This document shows, in pieces, positions 48,899 to 59,174 of a DNA stretch of 64,000 nucleotides; within the stretch, counting starts at the first letter, position 1, and every line of letters begins with the position of its first letter. The DNA comes from Caldicellulosiruptor changbaiensis (GTDB taxonomy: Bacteria > Bacillota > Thermoanaerobacteria > Caldicellulosiruptorales > Caldicellulosiruptoraceae). The stretch spans positions 2,210,501 through 2,274,500 of the forward strand of contig NZ_CP034791.1 in NCBI RefSeq assembly GCF_003999255.1, in the 5' to 3' direction. The translations under genes were made by a program, and so were the position numbers. The notes under the pieces were generated by a model. It was not told the origin of the DNA. It did no database searches and saw only the letters and a program-made list of their open reading frames with translations.

Positions 48899-50128
48899 TT
48901 AATTGTAAAACTTGAGATTTTGATAGTATAACTTTATATTGTTATTATCAATCTTTTTGTTATTTAGCTCTCTAAATATATAAAACCCTTTCAACTTTCT
49001 ATTATTTTCTACAACCGCTATCCCTTCAGAAATATTTAAAAAGAAGTAAGGTTTTTTAACTTCAACTTTTGTATTATTTTTCCTATCAATAACCATTGAA
49101 TAATCTCCTTTTTGAACAATTGCTAAACCATTATTAAAATCAGTCGCATAATCATACTCAAATGGAATTATTTCTTTTCCTTGTGAATCTACATATCCAA
49201 ATTTAGATCCTTTTTGTGCAAGTGCTAAATTATCAAAAAAATATCCTATAGAATCATATTCAAAATCAACTACAGTATTTCCATTCATGTCTAATACTCC
49301 GGATTTATTCCCAACACTTGCCGGAAAAAGTTTGTTTATTGGAAACCCTAACCACGAGTAAATTGGTTTAATAATAATTTTACCGTTTTTGTCAACAACT
49401 CCATATTTACCATCTTTATTAATAATTCCTCTCCCCATATAAAACGAAGATACACCCCTGAAAAACAATTCTCTGTTCACAAGACTTCCTTTTGTGGTAA
49501 TATAAGTCCATTGCCCATTTATTTTGACAGGTGCAATTCCTTCTAAAAAATCTCCTGCATCATCAAACTTTAGAGGAATAACAAGTTCTCCTTTAGAATT
49601 TATATACCCCCATTTTGAGCCTTTCCTAACAGCAGAAAAACCTTCACTCATACCTCTTATGAGATCATAATTAACTTTAAATATACTTACCTTTCTCTCT
49701 TTAGGTTGTGCAAAATACCACTTATTACCTTTCTTTTGAAGAAAACCATCTCCAAACTTGATCCCTAAACTATCAAATCTACAAGAAATCAGCTCATTGC
49801 CTTTTTCATCAACATATCCCCATTTTCCGTTTTTACAAACATTAGCAATTCCGTTAATATAGGGAATAACCTTATCATATACAAAATCTGTAACTTTCTT
49901 TCCATTGGAGTCAATGTAACCGTACTTTCCATTATACTTTGTTATAATCTTTCCTTCAGAAAAATAAGAAAAATCGTCAACAATATATTCTTCTTCTATT
50001 TTTACAAAGCGAATGTTATTTTTTTGACAGTAAGAAACTGTATTAATTGCAAGAAATAAAACTACTATTATCATAAATAAGGAGAAAAAAACTTTTTTCA
50101 GGAATTGAATATTTCTTACATACATCAT
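48899..50128 (-). CDS. Membrane-anchored WG-repeat protein
   Basis: 409 residues. One N-terminal membrane helix (about 12-31) is followed by an array of WG/KWG repeats of about 25-50 residues each, for example NGKYGYIDSNGKKVTDFVYD, NGKWGYVDEKGNELI, GSKWGYINSKGELVIPLKFD and GSKFGYVDSQGKEIIPFEYD. About eight units are visible, covering nearly the whole protein. WG repeats form a beta-propeller-like or solenoid scaffold whose ligand is generally unknown. The protein probably faces the outside. It is downstream of a broken secreted-protein gene on the same strand. Confidence 0.85.
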   Translation of the reverse strand: MMYVRNIQFLKKVFFSLFMIIVVLFLAINTVSYCQKNNIRFVKIEEEYIVDDFSYFSEGKIITKYNGKYGYIDSNGKKVTDFVYDKVIPYINGIANVCKNGKWGYVDEKGNELISCRFDSLGIKFGDGFLQKKGNKWYFAQPKERKVSIFKVNYDLIRGMSEGFSAVRKGSKWGYINSKGELVIPLKFDDAGDFLEGIAPVKINGQWTYITTKGSLVNRELFFRGVSSFYMGRGIINKDGKYGVVDKNGKIIIKPIYSWLGFPINKLFPASVGNKSGVLDMNGNTVVDFEYDSIGYFFDNLALAQKGSKFGYVDSQGKEIIPFEYDYATDFNNGLAIVQKGDYSMVIDRKNNTKVEVKKPYFFLNISEGIAVVENNRKLKGFYIFRELNNKKIDNNNIKLYYQNLKFYN

Positions 50129-50142
50129 TGAAATTCACTCCA

Positions 50143-51026
50143 TTATCTATAAAGCTGAACATGAGTATTAGGTGCTTTTGTTAAATTAGTAGTCGGAGTT
50201 ATATCTATGGAAGCACCATTTATACTAAACGAAATACTTGGTGTTACACTCTTTGTATACTTTGTATAATGTCCATATGCATCGACTACAGTTGTATTTG
50301 ATACATTTGCTTTAATTCCTAAAGCCATAAAAGCTTTATTATTAATTTGAGTTTCGTACGTTTGGATAACAAATGCGTACCCTTGCGCACTTTTCTCATA
50401 AGCCGTCCAGTAATAATCATACTGACCGGGCTCATAGATACCTAAATTAGAAGAGTATAATATGTATATTCGTGTCTTAAATATTCGCTATCTTTAATCA
50501 CAGAATAGTTAGCACCTACTCCTATTCCTATAATATGAGTATTTACTGGTTGTAAAAAACCATTTGATTCAAAATATGATATATCATTTGTCACAACATA
50601 TTCATCACCCTCAAGTAGGGCAATTTTTGTGGTCATCTTAACCCATGATAAAGTAATACTATCAGTGTTACTTGCGTTAATATTAACATTTACTTTTTCA
50701 TTTAATTGAAAAACCTGTCTTTCAAAATCAGATTTTGTAATTTCAATAATTTTTGTTTCATACTCATTATCCTGATTCTCGTTTTTTATCTCTTTACTTT
50801 TAGAGTTACTTTTCTTCACTTCTATTTGATAGTACTTTGTCTCTTCCTTGATATTTAAAATTTTCCGATTGTTATAAAAACTCTTCTTTTCATCACTCAT
50901 ATTTTTTAAATCTCTATCTGTGATACCTAAATCACTTAACGTAAGATTATCGTTCGCAAAAGTGTATGATTGAGACATCATAATTAAAACAATTAAAATT
51001 ACTGAAATTATTATCTTTCTTAAAAT
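50143..51026 (-). pseudogene. Frameshifted secreted-protein gene
   Basis: The first frame (51026 to 50442) begins with a signal-peptide-like LRKIIISVILIVLIMMSQSY then TFAND and ends ..EYTYYTLLI stop. The following sequence stays open in the next frame (LYSSNLGIYEPGQYDYYWTA, then YEKSAQGYAFVIQTYETQ) and continues to a stop at 50143. One base gained or lost near 50450-50465 explains this. The natural start of the signal peptide would be an ATT at 51026 behind a perfect AGGAGGGAG, and no ATG, GTG or TTG is in place; ATG 50981 gives a form lacking the signal. Two defects suggest a decaying gene, but a sequencing error cannot be excluded. No family recognised. Confidence 0.65.
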
Positions 51027-51225
51027 TGTTTTTTCTCCCTCCTGTTTTTTTTGAATATTAATAGTTACTTAACACATGTTAATACTTGACTATTTAGTTT
51101 AAACTATCATAAACTCATTATAAACACCTCTATTTTCCGTATAATCCTTATTTTTATTTTACTCTACAAAAGTAAATATGTCAATATTTTTTAAAATTAC
51201 ATCTACAACTATATTTTGTAATATA

Positions 51226-51269
51226 AACAAAAAGGAACTGCCTTCATTGGTTAAAAAGACAGTTCCTTT
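51226..51269 (-). terminator. Terminator of nrdD
   Basis: AAAGGAACTG (51231-51240) pairs with CAGTTCCTTT (51260-51269). The minus strand continues into TTTTTGTTT. The plus side is T-rich too. Confidence 0.8.
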
Positions 51270-51295
51270 TTTTATTAAACTAATAACAAAAACCA

Positions 51296-53383
51296 TTACC
51301 TTTTCACAGCAATCTTATACTCTTTTCTGAACTTAAATTCCTCTTGCTTACCCTTGTTCCAGCACTGAACAGGTCTGTAGTAACCAACAACTCTTGAATA
51401 AACCTCACACTCCTTGCCACATGTTGGACAGCTAAAGTGCTCACCTGCAACATATCCGTGGTCTGGGCATACAGAGAATGTTGGTGTTATTGTGTAGTAC
51501 GGGATTCTATAGTTGTATGCAATCCTTTTGACTATCTCTTTGCAAACCTCAATATCATCAATCTTTTCACCAACAAACCCGTGCAAAACAGTGCCACCTG
51601 TGTAGCGAATCTGAAGCTCTTCTTGATGATCCAAAGCTGTGAATATATCATCTGTGTAGTCAACAGGAAGCTGGGTTGAGTTTGTGTAAAATGGCTCATC
51701 CTTCCCCGATGTAATTATGTCCGGGAACATCTGCTTGTCTTTTCTTGCAAGCCTGTATGATGTCCCTTCTGCAGGCGTTGCCTCTAAGTTGTAAAGTATT
51801 CCTGTCTCTTCCTGGTACTTTCTAATTCTTTCTCTCATAAAATCAAGTACTTTTATTGCAAACTCTCTTCCCTCTTTTGTGTCAATTCCAACACCCATGA
51901 AGTTGAGCAGGCTTTCATGCATTCCAACAATTCCAATTGTATTGAAGTGATTCTTCCAATACTCACCATAGCGTGCATAGATGTCGCGCAGATAAAATCT
52001 GGAATATGGATACAAACCTTTCTTGGTAAGATCTTCTAATACCTCTCTTTTTATTTCAAGGCTTGTCTTTGCAATGTCCATAAGTCTTGCTAATCTTTCA
52101 AAGTATTCATCTTCGGACTTTGACAGGTATCCTACTCTTGGAAGGTTGATTGTAACAACTCCAATTGAACCTGTCAGCGGATTTGCACCAAAAAGTCCCC
52201 CGCCACGTTTTCTAAGCTCCCGATTGTCAAGTCTAAGTCTGCAGCACATTGACCTTGCATCTTCTGGTTTCATATCAGAGTTTACAAAGTTGCTGAAGTA
52301 AGGAAGACCATACTTTGCTGTCATTTCCATTATCTTGTTTACAACCGGGCTGTCCCAGTCAAAATCCTTTGTTATGTTGTATGTTGGAATCGGAAATGAG
52401 AAAATCCTCCCTTTTGCATCTCCTTCCATCATAACCTCAGCAAATGCCATGTTGAACATATCCATCTCGCGCTGAAATTCTTTATAGGTCCTATCCATAA
52501 TCTGTCCGCCAATGATAACAGGCTCATCTTTCAAAGTGGAAGGTGGCACCAAGTCCAAGGTTATATTTGTAAACGGGCTCTGGAAACCCACCCTTGTTGG
52601 CACATTTGTATTGAATACAAACTCTTGAAGTGCTTGTTTTACATCTGAATATGTGAGCTTGTCGTAGTATATAAACGGTGCAAGGTATGTGTCAAAGTTA
52701 GAAAATGCCTGTGCACCTGCTGCCTCACCCTGTAGAGTATAAAAGAAGTTTACAACCTGACCAAGAGCGCTTCTAAAATGTTTTGCCGGCTTTGATGCAA
52801 CCTTTCCTTCAACTCCTGTAAATCCGTTTAAAAGAAGGTCTCTCAAATCCCAGCCACAGCAGTATACTCCAAGCACTCCTAAATCATGAAGATGAAAATC
52901 GCCATTTATATGCGCCTCTGCAACCTCTTTTGGGTATATCTTGTTTAGCCAGTACTTTGAAATAACCGCTGTTGATATGTGGTTATTGAGCCCCTGGAGA
53001 GAATAGCTCATGTTGCTGTTTTCATTTACTCTCCAGTCTTCTTTCCCAATATATTGGTCAACTGTATTCTCAATGTCCAAAAACAGGTTTTTGAACTCTC
53101 TCATGTCTTGGTGCTGTTTTCTGTAGAGAATGTAAGCCTTTGCTGTCTTTGCATGACCGTTTTCTATCAAAACTTTTTCTACTATGTCCTGAATATCTTC
53201 AACATGAGGGATTGAATAGCCAAACTTCTTTTCCAATAGCTCTATGACCTGGTCAGTAAGCTTTTCAGCAATTGAATAGTCAGAACCACCAACAGCCTTT
53301 GCAGCCTTAAAGATCGCATTTTCTATCTTTTTGCGGTCAAAGTCAACAATCGTCCCATCCCTTTTCATAACCTTTGTTATCAT
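51296..53383 (-). CDS. nrdD: Anaerobic (class III) ribonucleoside-triphosphate reductase
   Basis: 695 residues. An N-terminal ATP-cone (about 1-90; VMKRDGTIVDFDRKKIENAI) regulates activity. The barrel core follows, with GGGLFGANPLTGSIGVVTIN. The C-terminal zinc site has four Cys (SVCPDHGYVAGEHFSCPTCG then KECEV), and the glycyl radical lies in SRVVGYYRPV. It reduces NTPs to dNTPs without oxygen. The activase NrdG is not adjacent, which is unusual; it must be elsewhere. Confidence 0.95.
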   Translation of the reverse strand: MITKVMKRDGTIVDFDRKKIENAIFKAAKAVGGSDYSIAEKLTDQVIELLEKKFGYSIPHVEDIQDIVEKVLIENGHAKTAKAYILYRKQHQDMREFKNLFLDIENTVDQYIGKEDWRVNENSNMSYSLQGLNNHISTAVISKYWLNKIYPKEVAEAHINGDFHLHDLGVLGVYCCGWDLRDLLLNGFTGVEGKVASKPAKHFRSALGQVVNFFYTLQGEAAGAQAFSNFDTYLAPFIYYDKLTYSDVKQALQEFVFNTNVPTRVGFQSPFTNITLDLVPPSTLKDEPVIIGGQIMDRTYKEFQREMDMFNMAFAEVMMEGDAKGRIFSFPIPTYNITKDFDWDSPVVNKIMEMTAKYGLPYFSNFVNSDMKPEDARSMCCRLRLDNRELRKRGGGLFGANPLTGSIGVVTINLPRVGYLSKSEDEYFERLARLMDIAKTSLEIKREVLEDLTKKGLYPYSRFYLRDIYARYGEYWKNHFNTIGIVGMHESLLNFMGVGIDTKEGREFAIKVLDFMRERIRKYQEETGILYNLEATPAEGTSYRLARKDKQMFPDIITSGKDEPFYTNSTQLPVDYTDDIFTALDHQEELQIRYTGGTVLHGFVGEKIDDIEVCKEIVKRIAYNYRIPYYTITPTFSVCPDHGYVAGEHFSCPTCGKECEVYSRVVGYYRPVQCWNKGKQEEFKFRKEYKIAVKR

Positions 53384-53609
53384 TTTTCTTTACCCCTTTC
53401 ACATGCCAATCTTTAAAATACTCATTTTAAACAGCCTTAAAGATTTTATACCACTATATATTGTGTCTAAAACATTTCCTGAACACAATATATTATATTC
53501 CAACACCATTTTCAAGTCAATGCAGAACAAGAAGAATTATAATTGAAATTAAGGAAATATAAGTAATAAAAGAGCAAAAAATAAAAAGCAGCTCTTTAAA
53601 ATGCTGCTT

Positions 53610-54296
53610 TTAATCTAAGCTCACAAGAGCATCCTTAGGACATACCTTAGCACAAGTTTCACATTTTATGCAGTTTATACTTTCTACTATTCCATTTTCT
53701 TTAAAAGAGCAAACCTCTATCTCCATTGGACAGTTTTTATTACAAAGCTTGCACTGAACGCATTTACTTACATCTATTTCAATAGGTCTTTTTCTTTTCC
53801 CTACCAAACCACTTATTGTCCCCATCGGGCAGACAATACACCACGTTCTTGGCTTGAACAAAATTCCACCAATTATTGCCAATAAAGAGGTAAGCCACAA
53901 AAGCAAAACTACTCCCTTGCCAAACCTATATATATCCCCACCACTTCTTATCACATTCAAAGCCATCATAAGCATGAAAAATACAACCCAAAATGCCTTT
54001 GAAAAACCTGACTTCAAAATTTGTGGAACTGACCTTTGAAAGCTGAGTTTAGAGATGAATTCGTCCAAAAAAGCGCCTCTTGGACAGAATCTGTAACACC
54101 AATATCTTCCTTTATAGAAACTCAAAACTACTGCTCCTGCCATACAAACAAATGCGAAAAGTCCCATTAGAGGATAAAACAAACCAGCTATAATAACTGT
54201 CGGCAACAAAAGTGCAACAAACGGCTTGTAGTTGAGTTTTTTCGCTTCTGTTTTCTTTTTATTGCCTTTTTTCAAACCTTTCTCTAAAACCTCCAT
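53610..54296 (-). CDS. NapH-like membrane 4Fe-4S protein
   Basis: 228 residues. Four membrane segments, two CxxxCP loops (YRFCPRGAFLDEF; WCIVCPMGTISG), and two C-terminal 4Fe-4S ferredoxin motifs (CVQCKLCNKNCPMEIEVC; CIKCETCAKVCPKDAL). This resembles NapH/CcoG-type electron-transfer proteins. It could move electrons between the membrane and cytoplasmic iron-sulfur proteins. It lies 226 bp upstream of nrdD on the same strand; a functional link is only a guess. Confidence 0.83.
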   Translation of the reverse strand: MEVLEKGLKKGNKKKTEAKKLNYKPFVALLLPTVIIAGLFYPLMGLFAFVCMAGAVVLSFYKGRYWCYRFCPRGAFLDEFISKLSFQRSVPQILKSGFSKAFWVVFFMLMMALNVIRSGGDIYRFGKGVVLLLWLTSLLAIIGGILFKPRTWCIVCPMGTISGLVGKRKRPIEIDVSKCVQCKLCNKNCPMEIEVCSFKENGIVESINCIKCETCAKVCPKDALVSLD

Positions 54297-54299
54297 TTT

Positions 54300-54736
54300 G
54301 GCTTTACCCCCTTGTCTTTATCTTTTGTAAACTCGTATTTTCAACGATGATATATACCATAGGTAGGTATTGTAGATCAAGTGGAAAAGTTAAATGAAAT
54401 TTTTCATGGTTTGAAAGTTTCATTTTTTAATTGTGCATAAGCTATGGTTTGTAAAAGCTTAGTGTAAAATATTTATTAGGAAAACCTTAAGTAGTTGTGT
54501 TGCTTTCAATTTCTTAAATGTAGGGATATTCTAACAAAAAAATTTTTCGAAAATTCTCCACACTATATAAAAGCATATTGCCCTTTCAAATTTTTATTGA
54601 TTTATGTTAAAATATCACTAACACATTAGTTTTGAATGTTTCTATTTCATTGGAACCAAAATAAATTACCACTAATTTACAAGAAAAATAACACAGAAAA
54701 TATAAATTTGTGATTTTTGAAGGAGGTAGATATTAA
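54300..54736. other. Intergenic region before dapL
   Basis: About 430 bp, AT-rich. I see no coding frame and no known riboswitch. TTAAAAT at about 54607 is a possible -10 element, but its -35 is poor. Confidence 0.4.
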
Positions 54737-55972
54737 ATGGAAAGCTTTATTCAGAACATGTTCGCAGAGCGAATTGGTGGAAGCAACTTTGGAAAAGAGA
54801 CAGTTTTATATAAGTTCGAAAAAATTAAAAGAGCAAAGGCTAAGGCAAAAGAGCTTCACCCTGATATGGAGCTAATTGACATGGGTGTTGGTGAGCCGGA
54901 TGAGAAAGCCGACATGGGTATAATTGGAACTTTGGCCTATGAAGCTGGAAAAGACGAAAACAGAGGATATGCTGATAATGGAATTTATGAATTCAAAGTA
55001 GCAGCTGCAAAGTATTTAGAAAGAGTATATGGTGTTAAGGGAATTAACCCTGACACAGAGGTCAACCATGCAATTGGTTCAAAGTCAGCATTGGCGCTCT
55101 TGCCATATGCATTTATAAACCCTGGTGATGTGACAATCATGACGGTACCGGGCTATCCTGTGCTTGGCACAATCACAAAGTGGCTTGGCGGTGAGGTTTA
55201 CAACGTTCCGCTTTTGAAAGAGAATAATTTCTTGCCGGATTTAAGTTCTATTCCTGCTGATATCAAAAAAAGAGCAAAACTGATGTACTTAAATTATCCA
55301 AACAACCCATGCGGTGCTGTTGCAACAAAGGAATTCTTTGAAGAGGTTGTTGAGTTTGCTGCAAAGAACAACATTATAGTTGTACATGACGCTGCATATG
55401 CTGCTTTGGTGTTTGATGGATACAAACCTCTGTCTTTTTTATCTGTTGATGGTGCAAAAGAAGTTGGAGTTGAAATTCATTCACTTTCAAAAGCATACAA
55501 CATGACAGGTTGGAGACTTGCATTTGTTGCAGGAAATGAGCTTGTTGTAAAGGCATTTGCAGCTGTCAAAGACAATAACGACTCTGGTCAGTTTAAGGCA
55601 ATTCAAAAAGCGGGTATCTATGCTCTTGAACATCCTGAGATTACTGAGAAGATAAATGAAAAATACTCTCGCCGCCATGATCTTCTTGTGAAGACATTGA
55701 GAGAGCTTGGTTTTGATGCACAAAAGCCAAAGGCTTCGTTCTATTTATATGTTGAGATTCCAAAGGGAATCAAAGGTGGTAGAAGGTTTGAGACAGCTGA
55801 AGAGTTTTCGGAGTACCTCATTACAGAAAAGTGTATCTCAACAGTGCCATGGGATGATGCAGGACATTTTGTGAGATTCTCAGTCACATTTGAGGCAAAA
55901 ACACCTGAGGATGAAATAAGAGTTATGGAAGAGCTCAAGAGAAGACTTTCTGATGTGGAATTTGAATTTTAG
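54737..55972 (+). CDS. dapL: LL-diaminopimelate aminotransferase
   Basis: 411 residues, class I PLP aminotransferase. Landmarks: IDMGVGEPDEKAD near the N-terminus, GYADNGIYEFKVAAAKYLERVYG, YPNNPCGAVAT, the PLP-lysine SLSKAYNMTGWRLAFVAGN (about residue 250). It converts tetrahydrodipicolinate directly to LL-DAP, a shortcut to lysine and peptidoglycan. AAGGAGG precedes the ATG. The downstream genes follow within 12 and 23 bp. Confidence 0.94.
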   Translation: MESFIQNMFAERIGGSNFGKETVLYKFEKIKRAKAKAKELHPDMELIDMGVGEPDEKADMGIIGTLAYEAGKDENRGYADNGIYEFKVAAAKYLERVYGVKGINPDTEVNHAIGSKSALALLPYAFINPGDVTIMTVPGYPVLGTITKWLGGEVYNVPLLKENNFLPDLSSIPADIKKRAKLMYLNYPNNPCGAVATKEFFEEVVEFAAKNNIIVVHDAAYAALVFDGYKPLSFLSVDGAKEVGVEIHSLSKAYNMTGWRLAFVAGNELVVKAFAAVKDNNDSGQFKAIQKAGIYALEHPEITEKINEKYSRRHDLLVKTLRELGFDAQKPKASFYLYVEIPKGIKGGRRFETAEEFSEYLITEKCISTVPWDDAGHFVRFSVTFEAKTPEDEIRVMEELKRRLSDVEFEF

Positions 55973-55984
55973 GAGGTTTTTGTG

Positions 55985-56305
55985 ATGATTGTTACAACAA
56001 CTCCCTCTATTGAGGGCAAAAAAATTGTGGAATATAAAGGAATTGTGAGCAGTGAAGTAATTGTTGGTGTCAATCTGGTAAAAGATTTTTTCGCGTCAAT
56101 CACAGACATATTTGGCGGAAGGTCTGGAACATACGAAAATGAACTTATAAGGGCAAGAGAAGAAGCTCTGCAAGAACTTCAAAACAGGGCTGCAATGCTT
56201 GGTGCAAATGCAGTTGTTGGAATTGACATTGATTATGAGGTTTTGGGAGCAAACGGAAGTATGCTAATGGTCTCTGTTACAGGAACTGCTGTTGTAGTTG
56301 AATAA
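55985..56305 (+). CDS. YbjQ/UPF0145-family protein
   Basis: 106 residues. Contains the family signature [27 protein letters not shown] and [29 protein letters not shown]. Family of unknown function; the fold forms pentamers. ATG 55985 (8 bp after AGGAGG) is preferred over a GTG one codon earlier. Part of the dapL-coaX cluster. Confidence 0.88.
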   Translation: MIVTTTPSIEGKKIVEYKGIVSSEVIVGVNLVKDFFASITDIFGGRSGTYENELIRAREEALQELQNRAAMLGANAVVGIDIDYEVLGANGSMLMVSVTGTAVVVE

Positions 56306-56328
56306 ACTTCTTTAAAGGTGAAGATACG

Positions 56329-57117
56329 ATGAAAGACAAACTTTTGGTTGTTGATATTGGAAATACAAACATTGTGTTTGGGGTTTATAAAGGAAAAGAC
56401 CTTCTTGCAAGCTACAGGATGAAGACAGACAAGGAAAAGGCAGCAGATGAGTTCGGAATCTTGATGACTCAAATGCTAAGCTACAGTGGTATATCACCAT
56501 CTGAAATAATGGATGTTATAATATCTTCTGTAGTACCATCTATAATGTACTCATTTGAAAGGGCTATCCAAAAATACTTCAATTGCACACCGATTGTTGT
56601 GGGACCTGGAATTAAGACAGGTTTGAACATCAAAACTGAAAATCCCAAGGAGGTTGGCTCAGACAGGATTGTCAATGCAGTTGCTGTAAATGAGCTGTAC
56701 GGCGGACCTGCCGTGATAATTGACTTTGGTACAGCAACAACATTTTGTGCCCTGAGCTCTAAATCAGAATACCTTGGTGGTGCAATTGCACCTGGAATAA
56801 AAATATCTGCAGAAGCACTTTTTTCCCATGCAAGCAAACTTCACAGAATAGAACTTCAAAAACCTCCAACAGTCATTGGCAAAAATACAGTGCATGCGAT
56901 GCAGTCAGGTATTATCTACGGATATGTTGGTCTTGTTGATTATATGGTAAACAAAATCAAAGAAGAGATGAATGAAAAGGATGCAAAAGTGATTGCAACA
57001 GGTGGGCTTGCAAGATTAATTGCTCAAGAGTCAAAGACTATCCAAATTGTTAATCCTATTTTGACGTTGGAAGGTTTGAGAATTATCTACTATAAGAACA
57101 AGCAGGTGATTCTATAG
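56329..57117 (+). CDS. coaX: Type III pantothenate kinase
   Basis: 262 residues, ASKHA fold. [22 protein letters not shown] (phosphate-1), [42 protein letters not shown] and ATGGLARLI are all present. It makes 4'-phosphopantothenate for CoA. Type III enzymes are not inhibited by CoA. AAAGGTG precedes the ATG. Confidence 0.95.
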   Translation: MKDKLLVVDIGNTNIVFGVYKGKDLLASYRMKTDKEKAADEFGILMTQMLSYSGISPSEIMDVIISSVVPSIMYSFERAIQKYFNCTPIVVGPGIKTGLNIKTENPKEVGSDRIVNAVAVNELYGGPAVIIDFGTATTFCALSSKSEYLGGAIAPGIKISAEALFSHASKLHRIELQKPPTVIGKNTVHAMQSGIIYGYVGLVDYMVNKIKEEMNEKDAKVIATGGLARLIAQESKTIQIVNPILTLEGLRIIYYKNKQVIL

Positions 57118-57126
57118 AAAGTAAAA

Positions 57127-57170
57127 TGGGGGCTACGAACCAAGTCTTCTGGTTTTGTAGCCCTTTTTTC
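57127..57170 (+). terminator. Terminator of the dapL-coaX cluster
   Basis: GGGGCTACGAACCA-loop-TGGTTTTGTAGCCC hairpin with a TTTTTT run. It overlaps the start of the convergent 57170 gene's 3' end. Confidence 0.8.
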
Positions 57171-58162
57171 TATATCTGCTTTTCTAACCATTTTATAAAG
57201 TCATAGTGAAAGTCTCTTTCGCTAATTACCTCGTTTAGCTTTGCAGTAAACACCTTTTCAGACCAGCTTTTTTTACCATTGTAATATCGGTTACACGTTT
57301 TCCAGTATCTATATGGAAAGAGCAGAATGATATATATCAGTTCAAGCTCATCTTTGCTCAAAGGCGAGATGTTGGAGTACCAGTTTAAGATGCTCTCGCC
57401 TGTTTTTATATCCCAATGAATCCTTTTTAGAACCTTTTGCATAAAACTCGCTATATCAACTACTCTCAAATCATACGTAAGATAGTCAAAGTCAATTATA
57501 TACACATCTCCATCTTGGGTATAGAGTATATTATGGTATGAATAGTCGCGGTGGATAAAACCTCTTTTTTGTCTTGCCTCTTCGCAAAGGCTACTATATT
57601 TAGAATTTTTGATCTTTTCAAAAGCTTCTTTAGCAAGCTCATAATAATATGAATATGTAAATAAATACTCATAATCAAACATGCTTTTTCTCTTTTCTGC
57701 CATCTTTCTCATACGCGAAAACTCGTTACACCTTTTTTCAAAGCGTGTCATGAGTTTCCCTAAATCGTCTCGTATTCTCGCACCTTGCGGGACATCTGTA
57801 TAACCATAAGAGGCCTCGTGCATGAGAGCAAGCTTTTCTGCTGCAGCTTTTAGCTCAATTGGATTTTCAAGCTCACACTCTCTTGCATCTATCCAGTCAG
57901 TGAGAACATAAATATCGTCGTTCAAGATAACATATGGCTCACCAGCTTTGCTCAAGTTAAACCTGTCTATATCTAAAAATCCTCTTGAAACAAGGTGTTC
58001 CTTTCCACCGTGGATAAACAAAAGTGTCTCCACTGAATAGTCAACCTTTTTAAAACACTTTAAGCCACTGTCTGTTGAGAGTACAAGAATATCACGAATG
58101 GGCATAAAATAAAAAACCTCTATATCAAAAAACTGAGTTATTTCTTCTCTGAGCAAAATCAT
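57170..58162 (-). CDS. CotS-family protein kinase-like (active-site intact)
   Basis: 330 residues. APH/choline-kinase fold. Catalytic loop GFIHRDYSYHNILYT (HxD...N) and metal motif YIIDFDYLTYDLRVVDI (DFD) near residue 220-245. CotS relatives in spore-formers sit in the spore coat. Here they may phosphorylate a small molecule or polysaccharide. ATG 58162, 8 bp after GGAGG; a GTG three codons earlier overlaps this site. Last of three tandem paralogues. Confidence 0.8.
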   Translation of the reverse strand: MILLREEITQFFDIEVFYFMPIRDILVLSTDSGLKCFKKVDYSVETLLFIHGGKEHLVSRGFLDIDRFNLSKAGEPYVILNDDIYVLTDWIDARECELENPIELKAAAEKLALMHEASYGYTDVPQGARIRDDLGKLMTRFEKRCNEFSRMRKMAEKRKSMFDYEYLFTYSYYYELAKEAFEKIKNSKYSSLCEEARQKRGFIHRDYSYHNILYTQDGDVYIIDFDYLTYDLRVVDIASFMQKVLKRIHWDIKTGESILNWYSNISPLSKDELELIYIILLFPYRYWKTCNRYYNGKKSWSEKVFTAKLNEVISERDFHYDFIKWLEKQI

Positions 58163-58205
58163 AAAAAACACCTCCCACTAAAAACTATATGAAAAATCCT
58201 AATAT

Positions 58206-59174
58206 TTAATGCAGGGAGGTGAGAATTTTATGCTTGTATTCATCTTTTTCACAAATCCTATTTATCTTTTCTTCAAAACCTCTAAATGCCCACTCCAAAT
58301 TTCCAAGCTTTAATAGCTTTTTGATCACGCTAAAATACTCATATGGCAAAAGCAAAAGTGCTAATATTAGTTTCTGCCTGTACTGGTCAAAAGATGTGAT
58401 GTAAAAGCGTCCAATAATCTCGTCAAAGTCCAAGTCCTTATTTCTTTTAAGTAAGCTTTTGACAAAGGTTGCAATGTCTTTTTCGCGAATGTTCAGTTCA
58501 ACATCAAACATATTTATAAGTCTTAATTTATTATAGATCTTTACTATATTTTGAAGAGTGAGTTTCCCATGAATAAACCTATTTTCTTGCATAGATCGTC
58601 CAATGATGTCAATATATCTGTCATCCTCTAATATCTTTGTTGCCTTTTCTACATATTCAATATTTTTATCAATTGTCTTTAAAATAACTTTTTTTAAGCT
58701 CTCATTTTTGATAAGGTTAGGATTTTGTTTTACTTTCGTAAAAACCGAATACATGTTTCTCGCTGCAATCCTGTCCTTGCCGTAAGAAGCTTTATATCTT
58801 GCCCCAATTGTCGAAGTAAGGTTAGTAGAAGCAGCATGAAACATATTTATAAACTCTATACAGCTTGAGATTTCTTTTTCAATAATTTCAATTGGTTCCT
58901 TTTTAAAGTGCTCAATTAGTACATAAAGTGATTTATCAACCCTCAGGTAAGGACAACCATCTTTTGTTGGGACAATCTTCTCAAAGCTTACAAACTTGTT
59001 TTCTTTCAAATGTTCTTGGCAATGATAAATAAAAACAATTTCTGCCGGGGACAACTTTACTTTTTTAACAATGTACTCTGCCTTTGCAGTTTTTATCAAA
59101 AACTCATTTTGCAGTTGTTTCATACTCTTTATATTCATCCCATACTGAAGCGAGATTATATTTTTCAGTGCCAA
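58206..59174 (-). CDS. CotS-family pseudokinase
   Basis: 322 residues, paralogue of both neighbours by length and layout. Where they have HRD/HHD...N and DFD, this protein reads FIHGKLTLQN (catalytic Asp replaced by Lys) and LINMFDVELN (no DFD in the usual position). It is therefore probably catalytically dead, or strongly divergent. The N-terminal lobe still has a VKKVKLSPAE segment. The TTG start has AGGGGGGAA upstream. Overlaps the 59165 gene by 10 bp and lies 44 bp above the next, so all three are likely one operon. Confidence 0.75.
   Translation of the reverse strand: MALKNIISLQYGMNIKSMKQLQNEFLIKTAKAEYIVKKVKLSPAEIVFIYHCQEHLKENKFVSFEKIVPTKDGCPYLRVDKSLYVLIEHFKKEPIEIIEKEISSCIEFINMFHAASTNLTSTIGARYKASYGKDRIAARNMYSVFTKVKQNPNLIKNESLKKVILKTIDKNIEYVEKATKILEDDRYIDIIGRSMQENRFIHGKLTLQNIVKIYNKLRLINMFDVELNIREKDIATFVKSLLKRNKDLDFDEIIGRFYITSFDQYRQKLILALLLLPYEYFSVIKKLLKLGNLEWAFRGFEEKINRICEKDEYKHKILTSLH

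Noticed and set aside
54300-54736. Lysine riboswitch before dapL
   Set aside because: None of the conserved lysine aptamer blocks can be found.
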